Below are positions 35,618 to 47,547 of a DNA stretch of 64,000 bases, in pieces; the stretch's first letter is position 1; the number at the start of each line of letters is the position of its first letter. The DNA comes from Salinibacterium sp. G-O1 (lineage in GTDB: Bacteria > Actinomycetota > Actinomycetes > Actinomycetales > Microbacteriaceae): contig NZ_JASISV010000001.1 of NCBI RefSeq assembly GCF_030063305.1, forward strand, positions 868,001 to 932,000, in the 5' to 3' direction. Position numbers and translations under genes: made by a program. Under the pieces are notes generated by a model. It was not told the origin of the DNA, made no database searches, and saw only the letters and a program-made list of their open reading frames with translations.

Positions 35618-35618
<1 letters not shown>
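35241..35618 (+). CDS. gcvH: Glycine cleavage system H protein
   Basis: The 125-residue lipoyl carrier has the lipoylation lysine K65 in IESTKSVGE and the family ending [14 protein letters not shown]. It shuttles the aminomethyl group among P, T and L proteins. ATG 35241 overlaps the gcvT stop; ATG 35247 is an equal alternative. Its stop overlaps the gcvP start. Confidence 0.96.
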
Positions 35619-38515
<2,897 letters not shown>

Positions 38516-38540
38516 GCGCGACTACCTAGGCGTGCGAGGT

Positions 38541-38596
38541 CGAGCTGCGGCATATGTTGGGTTCGGATGTCGGACCCTCACATTTGCCGCAGCTCG
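38541..38596. repeat. 56-bp palindrome between gcvP and the CPBP gene
   Basis: CGAGCTGCGGCA (38541-38552) is the exact reverse complement of TGCCGCAGCTCG (38585-38596), and pairing continues imperfectly inward. It lies 26 bp after gcvP and 18 bp before the convergent CPBP stop. It could be a bidirectional terminator, but there is no T tract and the arms are longer than needed. Confidence 0.65.
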
Positions 38597-38613
38597 CCGC
38601 GTGACGCCACGGC

Positions 38614-39420
38614 TCAAGCCGATGGCAGCCCGAACAGCGCGGGGAACGTGGCGGCCGCCCACGGGTAGCCCACGAAAATTACGGTGTCGATGATTGTGTG
38701 GGCGATCACCAGCGGCAGCACCCGCCCATAGCGGCTGTAGAGCCAGCCGAAGAGCAGGCCCATGAGCACGTTGCCGACGAAGGCACCGAAGCCCTGATAC
38801 AGGTGGTACGTGCCTCGCAGCAGCGCGGCGCCGATGATGATCTGCCAGCGGCCCCAACCAAGATCACGAAGTCGCGCAAACAGGTAGCCGATGACGATGA
38901 CCTCTTCGGTGACGCCGGCGCTGACGGCGCGCAGGATGAGCACCGGAACCGTCCACCAGTAGGTGTCGAGGGCCGAGGGGTTCACCGCGGTGTTCAGGTT
39001 CAGCGCCACACTGCCGAGGTAGACGACAATGCCGCCCGCGCCGATCACGAGCGCGAGCCCCGCTCCGGTCAGGGCATCCCGGCCCGGGCGGGTGAAGTCG
39101 ATCCCGAGCCTGCCCAGATGCGGCCGTGACGTTTGCCACAACAGGAAGGCAACCAGAGCCACGGGCACGAGGTCGAAGAAGACAGCCATCAGCTGATAGA
39201 TCAGATCGAAGACCTCCCTGTCGCTGAGCGAATTGTTGAGGGAGGTTGTCTGCTGCGAGAGGGTCTGTTCCCGCGTGAGTTTGTTCGCGAGTGACACAAC
39301 CGAATACGCGGCGGATGCCCCGAGCGACAGCCCGAGCACGATACCAATCTCGACGCCGAGCCTGCGCCGCGACATCCCCCCGGCAGTGGGGCCGGTCACG
39401 CGGTTGGTGGCATCGCGCAC
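38614..39420 (-). CDS. CPBP family intramembrane protease-like protein
   Basis: The protein of about 268 residues has seven to eight membrane segments. CPBP motifs are SAGVTEEVIVIGYLFARL (EE pair), GTYHLYQG and VIAHTIIDTV. The residue four after the first E, usually arginine, is not arginine here, so activity is uncertain. GTG 39420 overlaps the upstream DCC gene by 25 bp; ATG 39375 is the alternative start and I cannot decide firmly. Not closely similar to the other CPBP protein in the window. Confidence 0.78.
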   Translation of the reverse strand: MRDATNRVTGPTAGGMSRRRLGVEIGIVLGLSLGASAAYSVVSLANKLTREQTLSQQTTSLNNSLSDREVFDLIYQLMAVFFDLVPVALVAFLLWQTSRPHLGRLGIDFTRPGRDALTGAGLALVIGAGGIVVYLGSVALNLNTAVNPSALDTYWWTVPVLILRAVSAGVTEEVIVIGYLFARLRDLGWGRWQIIIGAALLRGTYHLYQGFGAFVGNVLMGLLFGWLYSRYGRVLPLVIAHTIIDTVIFVGYPWAAATFPALFGLPSA

Positions 39421-39797
39421 GCCGGGGTTCCGCCGGGAAGGCGGTGCCGGTTTTTCGCCACTGCCGAATACGCAACAGCGGCGATCCACGAGATCGGCGG
39501 CGTCGCGATGAGGTTGCCCGCAAAGCGAAGGGCGAAGCTCGGCTGCATGCGAAGCAGGGCGGAGAATGCGAGGTGGCCCGCGTACTGGTGGCCGGATGTC
39601 ACCAGCCACGCGTACTCGGTGACGTCGTCGCGAGTGAGCCCGAGTGAGTCCAGGTCGAGCCACTGCCACGGGGTGGTGGCCGGAAATTTCGGAAGCAATT
39701 TTTCCAGCCGGTTCACCCACGTTGTGCAAAAGGCACAATCGCCGTCAAACACCAAGAGCGGCAGTATGGAAGGTTCCGACAATGGAGCGTTGCTCAT
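39396..39797 (-). CDS. DCC1-like thiol-disulfide oxidoreductase family protein (DUF393)
   Basis: The 133-residue protein starts with the family motif VFDGDCAFCTTW, a DxxCxxC arrangement, followed by WLDLDSLGLTRDDV and a short hydrophobic stretch. DCC proteins are predicted thioredoxin-like oxidoreductases. The ATG lies 6 nt after a minus-strand TACGAT hexamer, so the message may be leaderless. It is transcribed with the CPBP gene. Confidence 0.88.
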   Translation of the reverse strand: MSNAPLSEPSILPLLVFDGDCAFCTTWVNRLEKLLPKFPATTPWQWLDLDSLGLTRDDVTEYAWLVTSGHQYAGHLAFSALLRMQPSFALRFAGNLIATPPISWIAAVAYSAVAKNRHRLPGGTPACAMPPTA

Positions 39798-39803
39798 TGT
39801 TCG

Positions 39804-39809
39804 ATCGTA
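39804..39809 (-). promoter_or_regulatory. -10 hexamer TACGAT for the DCC gene, leaderless spacing
   Basis: TACGAT on the minus strand ends 6 nt before the ATG at 39797. Confidence 0.5.
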
Positions 39810-39851
39810 CGCCGATCAGCGCGCGCATTCGCGGCATGCACTGGAGTGAGA

Positions 39852-39983
39852 CGCAATATTCGTGCGTTTGAAGTCGGTGACGCGCAGGTTTTCGCCGGGG
39901 CACCATGAAATTTCATCGCGAAGTCACCGGGTCGTAACGTTTCCGTCTACAGTTTTGAGAAGTGTGTTGTCCCGAATTAGGGT
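39852..39983 (+). promoter_or_regulatory. Control region of the first oligopeptide operon
   Basis: It contains the imperfect palindrome CGCAATATTCGTGCG (39852-39866), the box GTAACGTTTC (39934-39943), -35 TTGAGA (39955-39960) and, after 17 bp, -10 TAGGGT (39978-39983). The palindrome, box and -10 recur with exactly the same spacing (68-nt step between palindrome and box, 35-nt step to the -10) before the second operon. The transcript leader would be about 60 nt. Confidence 0.65.
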
Positions 39984-40049
39984 GGCAACACTATGCGCGT
40001 CGTGGCGCACAATGCCGCGTCGTTCGCTCATCTTTCACCAGGAGGAAAA

Positions 40050-41663
40050 TTGAGAACCATCAAGATCGGCTCAGCATTGGGAGGCCTGGTACTTACCACG
40101 GCACTCGTGCTCACGGGCTGCGCAACTGACAGTGGAGGCACCACCGGCGGCGGAGATTCGTCCGCGGTGATCACCGTCAACGGATCTGAACCACAGAACC
40201 CGTTGGTTCCCACCAACACGAACGAGACCGGCGGCGGCAAGATCCTTGACGCCATCTTCGCGGGCCTCGTTTACTACGACGCCGAAGGTGCACCGCACAA
40301 CGACGTCGCCGAGTCGATCGAGACCGATGACTCGCAGAACTACACCATCACGCTCAAGGCTGACCAGAAGTTCAGCGACGGCACGCCGGTTACCTCCGCG
40401 TCGTTCGTTGACGCGTGGCAGTACGGTGCACTGCTCAGCAACGAGCAGTTGAGCAGCTACTTCTTCGAGTCAATCGAGGGCTTCAGCTACGACGAGGACA
40501 GCGAGCTCAGCGGACTGAAGATTGTCGACGACAACTCCTTCACCGTGAAGCTCAAGCAGCCTGAATCTGACTTCCCGCTGCGTCTCGGCTACTCCGCATT
40601 CTTCCCGCTGCCCGAGGGCGCACTGGATGACGCGGCAGCCTACGGCGAGAACCCGATCGGCAACGGGCCGTACATGCTCGATGGCGACAGCGCGTGGAAG
40701 CACGACGTCAGCCTGAAGGTCATTCCGAACCCGGAGTACAAGGGCGACCGCGTAGCGCAGAACGGTGGAGTCGACTTCATCTTCTACGCGACGCAGGATG
40801 CGGCGTACGCCGACCTGCAGGGTGGAAACCTCGACGTGCTCGACTCAGTCCCGGACAGCGCATTCGCGTCGTTCGAGGGTGAGTTCGGCGACCGCGCCAT
40901 CAACCAGCCGGCAGCGATCTTCCAGTCGTTCACGATTCCGCAGGGCCTGCCTCACTTCTCGGGTGAAGAGGGCGAACTGCGCCGTGCAGCGATCTCGATG
41001 TCGTTCGACCGCCAGCAGATCACCGACGTGATCTTCGAGGGCACGCGCACACCGGCAACAGACTTCACGTCGCCGGTAATCGATGGCTACTCCGACAAGC
41101 TCGACGGTGCTGACGTTCTTCAGTACAACCCGGACGAAGCCGTCAAGCTGTGGGCCGCGGCCGACGCTATCTCCCCGTGGGACGGTAGCTTCCAGATTGG
41201 CTACAACGCCGATGGTGGTCACCAGGGCTGGGTCGATGCGATCACCAACTCCGTCAAGAACACCCTCGGCATCGAGGCGTCAGGTAACCCATACCCGACG
41301 TTTGCCGCGTTCCGCACCGATGTGACCGACCGCACGATCACGACCGCGTTCCGTACCGGATGGCAGGCCGACTACCCGGCCCTGTACAACTTCCTCGGAC
41401 CGATCTATGCAACAAGTGCTGGTTCCAACGACGGTGACTACTCGAGTTCAGAGTTCGACGCGCTCCTGAAGGAAGGCGCGGGCGAGCCCGACATCGATAA
41501 GGCCAACGCGATCTTCCAGAAGGCACAGGAAGTTCTGCTGAAGGATCTGCCGGCCATCCCGATGTGGTACTCGAACGTCTCTGGTGCCTATGGCGCTGAC
41601 GTGGAGAACGTGAAGTTCGGCTGGAACTCAGTGCCGATCTACAACGAGATCACCAAGCAGTAA
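40050..41663 (+). CDS. Peptide ABC transporter substrate-binding lipoprotein, operon 1
   Basis: The 537-residue protein is a family 5 (Opp/Dpp) extracellular solute-binding protein. The lipobox LVLTGCA places the lipidated cysteine near residue 25, followed by a Gly/Ser/Thr linker. Family features include KFSDGTPVTSASFVDAW, NPIGNGPYML and the C-terminal LPAIPMWYSN. The start is TTG 40050, 5 nt after AGGAGG, with the signal peptide beginning there; upstream frame gives no signal sequence. It is the first gene of a complete operon with two permeases and one fused ATPase. Confidence 0.93.
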   Translation: MRTIKIGSALGGLVLTTALVLTGCATDSGGTTGGGDSSAVITVNGSEPQNPLVPTNTNETGGGKILDAIFAGLVYYDAEGAPHNDVAESIETDDSQNYTITLKADQKFSDGTPVTSASFVDAWQYGALLSNEQLSSYFFESIEGFSYDEDSELSGLKIVDDNSFTVKLKQPESDFPLRLGYSAFFPLPEGALDDAAAYGENPIGNGPYMLDGDSAWKHDVSLKVIPNPEYKGDRVAQNGGVDFIFYATQDAAYADLQGGNLDVLDSVPDSAFASFEGEFGDRAINQPAAIFQSFTIPQGLPHFSGEEGELRRAAISMSFDRQQITDVIFEGTRTPATDFTSPVIDGYSDKLDGADVLQYNPDEAVKLWAAADAISPWDGSFQIGYNADGGHQGWVDAITNSVKNTLGIEASGNPYPTFAAFRTDVTDRTITTAFRTGWQADYPALYNFLGPIYATSAGSNDGDYSSSEFDALLKEGAGEPDIDKANAIFQKAQEVLLKDLPAIPMWYSNVSGAYGADVENVKFGWNSVPIYNEITKQ

Positions 41664-41691
41664 TCTGCACGGCCGGGGTTCGCTCCGGCAC

Positions 41692-41724
41692 CCTGGGGCG
41701 GCGACGAACTGTCGCCGCCCCAGG
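41692..41724 (+). terminator. Strong hairpin between substrate-binding protein and permease genes, operon 1
   Basis: A perfect 14-bp stem (CCTGGGGCGGCGAC paired with its complement) closes a 5-nt loop GAACT. No T tract follows. Such hairpins after binding-protein genes usually stabilise the upstream mRNA or attenuate the downstream genes. Confidence 0.65.
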
Positions 41725-41802
41725 CATGCTCACCCCTTGGCAATTCAAAGGAGAATCCTGTGTCACTGCCGCGAATAACAGCTGAGGAAAAAGTCTAGAC
41801 AG

Positions 41803-42732
41803 ATGCTCTGGTACATCCTTCGCCGCGTACTCCAGGTCATCCCGGTGTTCCTCGGCGCAACTCTCCTGATCTACTTCATGGTCTTCGCGCTTCCGGGCGA
41901 TCCCATTGCCGCGCTCGGCGGTGACCGAGGTCTCAACCCCGCGGTGGCCGACGCGATCCGCGCCCGCTACCACCTCGATCAGCCCTTCTTCATCCAGTAC
42001 CTCTACTACCTTCAGGGCATCTTCACCGGCGACCTGGGCACGACCTTCTCGGGGCAGAAGGTGTCTGACATCCTCGGGCGCACGCTCCCTGTCACCTTCC
42101 GACTGGCAGTCATGGCGATCATCATCGAGGCGATCGTCGGCATCCTCATCGGACTGGTCGCGGGGCTGCGCAAGAACGGCGTATTCGACACCGTCTCGCT
42201 CCTGCTGTCGCTGGTGCTGATCTCCATGCCCATCTTCGTGCTCGCGTTCCTGGCGCAGTTCGTCTTCGGCATCAAGCTCGGCTGGGCCCGTACCACCGTC
42301 AGTGGCGACGCCCCGCTCAATGAGTTGATCCTGCCGGCCTTCGTGCTCGCGTTCTTCGTCGTCGCCAATGTGATCCGCCTGACGCGCACGTCGGTCATCG
42401 AGAACCTCGACGCCGACTTCGTGCGCACCGCGACAGCGAAGGGCCTGAGCCGTCCGCGCATCATTCGCGTCCACGTGCTGCGCAACTCGCTCATCCCCGT
42501 CGTCACTCTCATCGGAACGGACTTCGGTCTGCTCATCGTCGGCGCGACCGTCACCGAGGGAATCTTCAACGTCCCCGGGGTGGGCAACACCCTCTTCAAG
42601 GCGATCATCCTCAGTGAAGCCCCGACCGTCGTGTCATTCGTCACGGTATTTGTGATCGTGTACCTGCTGTCCAATCTTCTCGTTGACGTCTTGTACGCCT
42701 TCCTCGATCCAAGGATCCGCTATGGAAAATAG
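41803..42732 (+). CDS. Oligopeptide ABC transporter permease (DppB type), operon 1
   Basis: The 309-residue protein has six membrane helices and the DppB-type start MLWYILRRVLQVIPVFLGA. Its ATPase-coupling EAA loop reads RTATAKGLSRPRIIRVHVLR. Conserved FNVPGVGNTLFKAI and the ending LDPRIRYGK follow. The ATG lies 79 bp after the intergenic hairpin. It overlaps the next permease gene by 11 bp. Confidence 0.94.
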   Translation: MLWYILRRVLQVIPVFLGATLLIYFMVFALPGDPIAALGGDRGLNPAVADAIRARYHLDQPFFIQYLYYLQGIFTGDLGTTFSGQKVSDILGRTLPVTFRLAVMAIIIEAIVGILIGLVAGLRKNGVFDTVSLLLSLVLISMPIFVLAFLAQFVFGIKLGWARTTVSGDAPLNELILPAFVLAFFVVANVIRLTRTSVIENLDADFVRTATAKGLSRPRIIRVHVLRNSLIPVVTLIGTDFGLLIVGATVTEGIFNVPGVGNTLFKAIILSEAPTVVSFVTVFVIVYLLSNLLVDVLYAFLDPRIRYGK

Positions 42733-43684
42733 CCCGAATTCCCCCAAGCCATTGAGCGACACCCATTTCGTCGCATCCATCGAAGAGACCCCGCTTCAGG
42801 CCACTGACAGCGTCGCCGAGGATTCCCGGCCCAGCAACCTCTACATCGATGCCTGGCGCGATGCCAGGCAACGACCCCTCTTCTGGATCTCGGGCGTCTT
42901 CATCCTGCTCGTGATCGTCGTCGCCGTCTTCCCCGGACTTTTCACTCAGATTGATCCACGGTCGTGCAGCCTCGAGTTCAGCAACCAGGGTCCATCGGCC
43001 GGCCACATTCTCGGCTACACGAAGCAGGGTTGCGACGTCTTCTCCCGGATCATTTTCGGTACGTCGACCTCTCTCACGGTCGGCATCCTGTCGACAGTGA
43101 TTGTCACGGTCATCGGAGTCATTTTCGGTGCACTCGGCGGGTATTTCGGCCGCTGGGTAGACGCGATCTTGTCACGCATCGGTGACATCTTCTTCGCCAT
43201 CCCTTACTTCCTCGCAGCGGTCGTCATCATGTCCGTCTTCGTTGACTACCGCAACGTGTTGGTGATCTCTCTCGCGATCGGGTTCTTCGCGTGGCCGGGT
43301 ACTGCGCGAATTTTGCGTGGACAGGTGCTGTCTGTGAAGAATTCCGACTACGTCACCTCTGCGGTCGCACTCGGTGTCAGCCAGCTGCGGATCCTGTGGC
43401 GCCACGTGCTGCCGAACTCGATCGCCCCGGTCATCGTCATCACGACGATTGGGCTCGCCGGCGCGATCGTCGCTGAGGCCACCCTGTCATTCCTGGGCGT
43501 CGGCCTTCCGCCGTCGGTCATGTCCTGGGGCAACGACATCAGCGCGGCACAGCGCGACCTACGAAACAACCCCATGACCCTGGTGTGGCCGTCGATCGCG
43601 CTCACCAGCACGGTCCTGGCATTCGTCATCATGGGTGAAGTAATCAGAGACGCGCTCGACCCGAAAGCGAGGGCCCGCCGATGA
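42722..43684 (+). CDS. Oligopeptide ABC transporter permease (DppC type), operon 1
   Basis: The 320-residue second permease has an N-terminal cytoplasmic extension of about 50 residues, then six helices. An insert with two cysteines (RSCSLEF and KQGCDVF) lies in the periplasmic loop after helix 1 and may form a disulfide. The coupling loop reads TSAVALGVSQLRILWRHVLP. ATG 42722 lies inside the end of the upstream gene, and the stop overlaps the ATPase start (ATGA). Confidence 0.94.
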   Translation: MENSPNSPKPLSDTHFVASIEETPLQATDSVAEDSRPSNLYIDAWRDARQRPLFWISGVFILLVIVVAVFPGLFTQIDPRSCSLEFSNQGPSAGHILGYTKQGCDVFSRIIFGTSTSLTVGILSTVIVTVIGVIFGALGGYFGRWVDAILSRIGDIFFAIPYFLAAVVIMSVFVDYRNVLVISLAIGFFAWPGTARILRGQVLSVKNSDYVTSAVALGVSQLRILWRHVLPNSIAPVIVITTIGLAGAIVAEATLSFLGVGLPPSVMSWGNDISAAQRDLRNNPMTLVWPSIALTSTVLAFVIMGEVIRDALDPKARARR

Positions 43685-45441
43685 GCCAGCCAACTCCCAC
43701 TACGTCCCCTACCGACAAGCGCCGGATCGGTGCGCCCCTGCTCGAAATTCGGGACCTCCAGGTCTCGTTCGCCACCCAGGCTGGCATGGTGCCCGCCGTC
43801 AACGGGGTGAGCCTCACCCTGCTGCAGGGTGAAACGCTCGCCATCGTGGGGGAGTCGGGCTCCGGCAAGACCACGACCGCACTCTCCGTCATCAAGCTCC
43901 TCCCCGGTGCCGCAGAGATCACCGGCGGCAGCATCCTTTTCGACGGCGTCGACCTGACCAAGCTCTCGGAGAAGGAGCTGGAAAGTGTGCGCGGCAAGCA
44001 GATCGGGTTCGTGCCGCAAGACCCGATGTCGAACCTGAACCCGGTGTGGCGCATTGGCTTCCAGGTCGAAGAGACCCTCGTCGCCAACGGCAAGGCCCAG
44101 CGCGGGCGTGACGCGCGCGAAAAGGCCATCGCGGTGCTGGAATCCGCCGGTCTTGGCGATGCCGCGCAGCGGATGCGCCAGTATCCGCATCAGTTCTCCG
44201 GCGGCATGCGGCAGCGTGTGCTGATCGGAATCGGCCTGTCATCCACCCCAAAACTGCTGATTGCGGATGAGCCGACCTCCGCGCTCGACGTGACGGTTCA
44301 GCGCGTGATCCTCGATCACCTCGCCAAGCTCACGGCCGAGAGTGGAACGTCTGTGCTGTTCATCACCCATGACCTGGGGTTGGCGGCCGAACGCGCCCAG
44401 AAACTCGTCGTGATGTACAAGGGCCGCGTCGTGGAGGCCGGGCCGTCGGTCGAGTTGCTGCAGAATCCGCAGCATCCCTACACGAAACGGCTCGTCGCAG
44501 CCGCGCCGAGTTTGGCGTCGCACCGGCTTCAGGGCAGCGCGAGTTCGATCGCGGCTCGCGATCAGCGCGACGCCGAAAGCGCCGATGTAGATCTGGCTCG
44601 CACCGCCGAGGAGCGTGCGGCGCATGCAGCGAGTGCCCTGGCCGCCCCACCCGCTGTGCAGGTGGAGAATCTCACCAAGGTATTCAGGATCAGCTCCGGC
44701 AAGCTCAGGAGCGAGCCGTTCACCGCCGTCGACTCTGTGTCGTTCTCCATCGCCAAAGGCACAACCACCGCTCTGGTGGGGGAGTCGGGCTCGGGCAAAT
44801 CGACCGTCGCGCGACTCGTGCTCAAGCTCGACGAGCCGACATCAGGGCGCATCGTTGTTGATGGCCGTGACCTCTCGACCACACGCGGCAAAGATTTGCT
44901 CGCGCTTCGTCGACGCATGCAACCGGTGTTCCAGGACCCGTTCGGATCTCTCGACCCGTTGTACAACATCGGCGCGACGATCGCCGAACCGCTCGTGGCG
45001 CATCGCGTCGGAAACGCTCGCGAACAGCAGGCCCGTGTTCTGGAACTGCTCGACCAGGTTTCCCTGCCGAAGAAGCTCGTAGACCGGTACCCCAACGAAC
45101 TGTCGGGTGGGCAACGGCAGCGTGTGGCCATCGCGCGAGCGCTGGCGCTCAAGCCCGACATCGTCGTGCTCGACGAGGCAGTGTCGGCGCTCGATGTGCT
45201 GGTTCAGGCCCAGATCCTCGCCCTGCTGGGCGAGCTGCAGTCAGAACTCGACCTGACCTATCTATTCATCACTCACGACCTCGCGGTGGTGCGGCTCATC
45301 GCCGACAACGTGTGCGTGATGCGCAAGGGCAGGATTGTCGAAGCGGCCTCCACGAGCGAGGTATTTGACAACCCGAAGGAACAGTACACACAGGAGCTGC
45401 TCGCAGCGATCCCCGGAGCGGGAATCACTCTGGGCGCGTAG
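43681..45441 (+). CDS. Fused oligopeptide ABC transporter ATPase (DppD-DppF), operon 1
   Basis: The 586-residue protein contains both ATPase domains that are separate in E. coli. Domain 1: Walker A GESGSGKTT (residues about 57-65), signature FSGGMRQRV, Walker B LIADEPTSALD. Domain 2 starts near residue 320: GESGSGKST, LSGGQRQRVAIA, IVVLDEAVSALD, where the usual EPT is EAV. Each domain ends with the oligopeptide-type NPQHPYTKRLVAA or NPKEQYTQELLAA. It completes operon 1. Confidence 0.94.
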   Translation: MSQPTPTTSPTDKRRIGAPLLEIRDLQVSFATQAGMVPAVNGVSLTLLQGETLAIVGESGSGKTTTALSVIKLLPGAAEITGGSILFDGVDLTKLSEKELESVRGKQIGFVPQDPMSNLNPVWRIGFQVEETLVANGKAQRGRDAREKAIAVLESAGLGDAAQRMRQYPHQFSGGMRQRVLIGIGLSSTPKLLIADEPTSALDVTVQRVILDHLAKLTAESGTSVLFITHDLGLAAERAQKLVVMYKGRVVEAGPSVELLQNPQHPYTKRLVAAAPSLASHRLQGSASSIAARDQRDAESADVDLARTAEERAAHAASALAAPPAVQVENLTKVFRISSGKLRSEPFTAVDSVSFSIAKGTTTALVGESGSGKSTVARLVLKLDEPTSGRIVVDGRDLSTTRGKDLLALRRRMQPVFQDPFGSLDPLYNIGATIAEPLVAHRVGNAREQQARVLELLDQVSLPKKLVDRYPNELSGGQRQRVAIARALALKPDIVVLDEAVSALDVLVQAQILALLGELQSELDLTYLFITHDLAVVRLIADNVCVMRKGRIVEAASTSEVFDNPKEQYTQELLAAIPGAGITLGA

Positions 45442-45503
45442 TTCGTCGGCAGCTGAACTGCTTATCTCCTCGGACGAGACATCAGCGCGGGATGCGCCGC
45501 CGA

Positions 45504-45635
45504 CGCAATAATCGTGCGTTTGATGCCGGTTTTGTGCACCGTACTGTCGATTTTTCGAGAAACTCTCGCTGTTCGTTACCGGTGTGTAACGTTTCGCGCG
45601 CGCCATGTCGGGCACGGTCTACCCCCGTTTAGGGT
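45504..45635 (+). promoter_or_regulatory. Control region of the second oligopeptide operon
   Basis: CGCAATAATCGTGCG (45504-45518), GTAACGTTTC (45586-45595) and -10 TAGGGT (45630-45635) align with the control region of operon 1 without gaps. The sequence before the start, GTTCGCTCATCTT then CA.AGGAGGAAAATTGAGAA, is also shared. A -35 is not evident here, unlike in operon 1, so this promoter may rely more on an activator. Confidence 0.6.
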
Positions 45636-45703
45636 GTGAAGATCAGGCGCAACGCTGCGCTGAATCTTGGCGCGGCGTTCGCTCATCTTGCACAGGAGGA
45701 AAA

Positions 45704-47509
45704 TTGAGAATCAGACGATTCGCAGTAGCAGCTGCCACAGTCGCCGTCGGTGCTCTCGTCCTCTCCGGCTGCTCAGCTCCGCAGTCAGAGATCGTCGAAG
45801 GATCATCGTTGTCGGTGGCGTGGAATCAGCCGTTCTACTCATACAACGGTGAGACGTCATTCGGAAACGCGACGGCGAACAACAACATCACCTACGCGAC
45901 CAACGCGCAGTTCAATTTCTACGACGACACCCCTGCTCTCGTCGACGACACCTCGTTCGGATCGTACGAGATGGTGTCGGAAGATCCTCTGGTCGTGAAG
46001 TACACGATCGCCGACGGCGTCAAGTGGTCTGACGGCACCGCCGTCGACGCTGCCGACCTGCTGCTCAAATGGGTGTCGCTGTCAGGGGCCGAGAACACCC
46101 CAGACTTCGACGCGACCGAATTCACCGATCCTGACACCGGTGCGTTCACCCCTGACTTTCCGACCGATGTCGTCTACTTCGACTCAGGCGCGGACCCAAC
46201 GACCGGTCCTGGACTGGTAAGCCAACTGCCCGAGGTGAGCGACGACAAGAAGTCGATCACCATGACCTGGGATGCTCCGTTCGTCGACTGGGACCTCCAG
46301 TTCACCAACGTTGGCCTCCCCGCGCACGTTGTGGCCGCGAACGCTCTGGGAATCGACGACCCGCAGAAGGCGAAAGACGCACTCATCAAGGCGATCACAG
46401 ACAGCGACACCGCGTCGATGGCGAAGATCGCGAACTTCTGGAACACCGGGTTCAACTTCACCGAGATGCCGTCAGACACGAGTTTGGTGGTCAGCAACGG
46501 TCCGTACACGATCACCGACTTCGTGGCAGATCAGTACATCACCCTGACGGCCAACGAGAACTACGTCGGCGATCACAAGCCAGAGGTCGCCGAGGTCACG
46601 GTCAGATTCATTACTGACCCGCTCGCAGCAGTTCAGGCGCTTCAGAATGGTGAAGTTCAGGTCATCTCGCCCCAGGCGACGGCTGACGTTGCCGATGCGC
46701 TTGCCGCGCTCGACGTGACCGTCGTCGGCGGCTACGAGGGCACCTACGAGCACATCGACCTGCAGTTCGACCAGTCCAAGAGCGGACACTTCAACAACCC
46801 CCTCATCCGTGAGGCGTTCATGAAGATCATTCCGCGGCAGGAAATCGTCGACAAGCTCATCGTGCCGATCCAGCCGGATGCCACCACTCGTGACTCGCAG
46901 GTGTTCCTGCCCGGCGCGGAAGGCTACGACGACTCGGTCGCCTCGAACGGCTCCGCCAACTACGCCGACGTCGACATTGCCGGCGCCACCGCGCTGCTTG
47001 CCGAAGCTGGTGTCACCAACCCCGAGGTCTGCATGCTCTTCTCGTCGACGAACCCTCGTCGCGCGAACGAGTTCCTGCTCATCCAGCAGTCCGGTGCTCT
47101 CGCTGGCTTCAACGTCACAGACTGCTCGAGCCCTGACTGGGGCGGACTCCTCGGCACTCCTGGCAAGTACGACGCTTCGCTGTTCGGATGGCAGTCGACG
47201 AGCCTCGGCGTGACCAACGGCCCGCCGCCGAACTACAACTCGAAGGGCATCAACAACCTCAGCTTCTACAACAACCCAGAAATGGACAAGCTGACGGATG
47301 AGCTGGGCAAGGAGTTCGACCCCGCCAAGCAGATCGAGATCCAGATCGAGATCGACAAGCTGCTGTGGGATGACTTCTATGGGGTCACGATCTTCCAGTT
47401 CCCGGCGGTGACCGCATTCGACGAAACGAAGATCGCGAACATCTCCCCGTCGACGCTTTCGCCGACGATCTTCTGGAACATCTGGGAATGGAGCCCGGTC
47501 GGCGCCTAG
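45704..47509 (+). CDS. Peptide ABC transporter substrate-binding lipoprotein, operon 2
   Basis: The 601-residue family 5 binding protein has the lipobox LVLSGCS and the features VKWSDGTAVDAADLLLKW and VVSNGPYTITDF. It is longer than its operon 1 counterpart and only distantly similar, so it probably has a different peptide range. The start TTG 45704 follows AGGAGG and is preceded by the same leader as the operon 1 protein. Confidence 0.93.
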   Translation: MRIRRFAVAAATVAVGALVLSGCSAPQSEIVEGSSLSVAWNQPFYSYNGETSFGNATANNNITYATNAQFNFYDDTPALVDDTSFGSYEMVSEDPLVVKYTIADGVKWSDGTAVDAADLLLKWVSLSGAENTPDFDATEFTDPDTGAFTPDFPTDVVYFDSGADPTTGPGLVSQLPEVSDDKKSITMTWDAPFVDWDLQFTNVGLPAHVVAANALGIDDPQKAKDALIKAITDSDTASMAKIANFWNTGFNFTEMPSDTSLVVSNGPYTITDFVADQYITLTANENYVGDHKPEVAEVTVRFITDPLAAVQALQNGEVQVISPQATADVADALAALDVTVVGGYEGTYEHIDLQFDQSKSGHFNNPLIREAFMKIIPRQEIVDKLIVPIQPDATTRDSQVFLPGAEGYDDSVASNGSANYADVDIAGATALLAEAGVTNPEVCMLFSSTNPRRANEFLLIQQSGALAGFNVTDCSSPDWGGLLGTPGKYDASLFGWQSTSLGVTNGPPPNYNSKGINNLSFYNNPEMDKLTDELGKEFDPAKQIEIQIEIDKLLWDDFYGVTIFQFPAVTAFDETKIANISPSTLSPTIFWNIWEWSPVGA

Positions 47510-47547
47510 TCGAGAGGTCTCGATTAGTCGCAACCGTTAGCTAGCGA

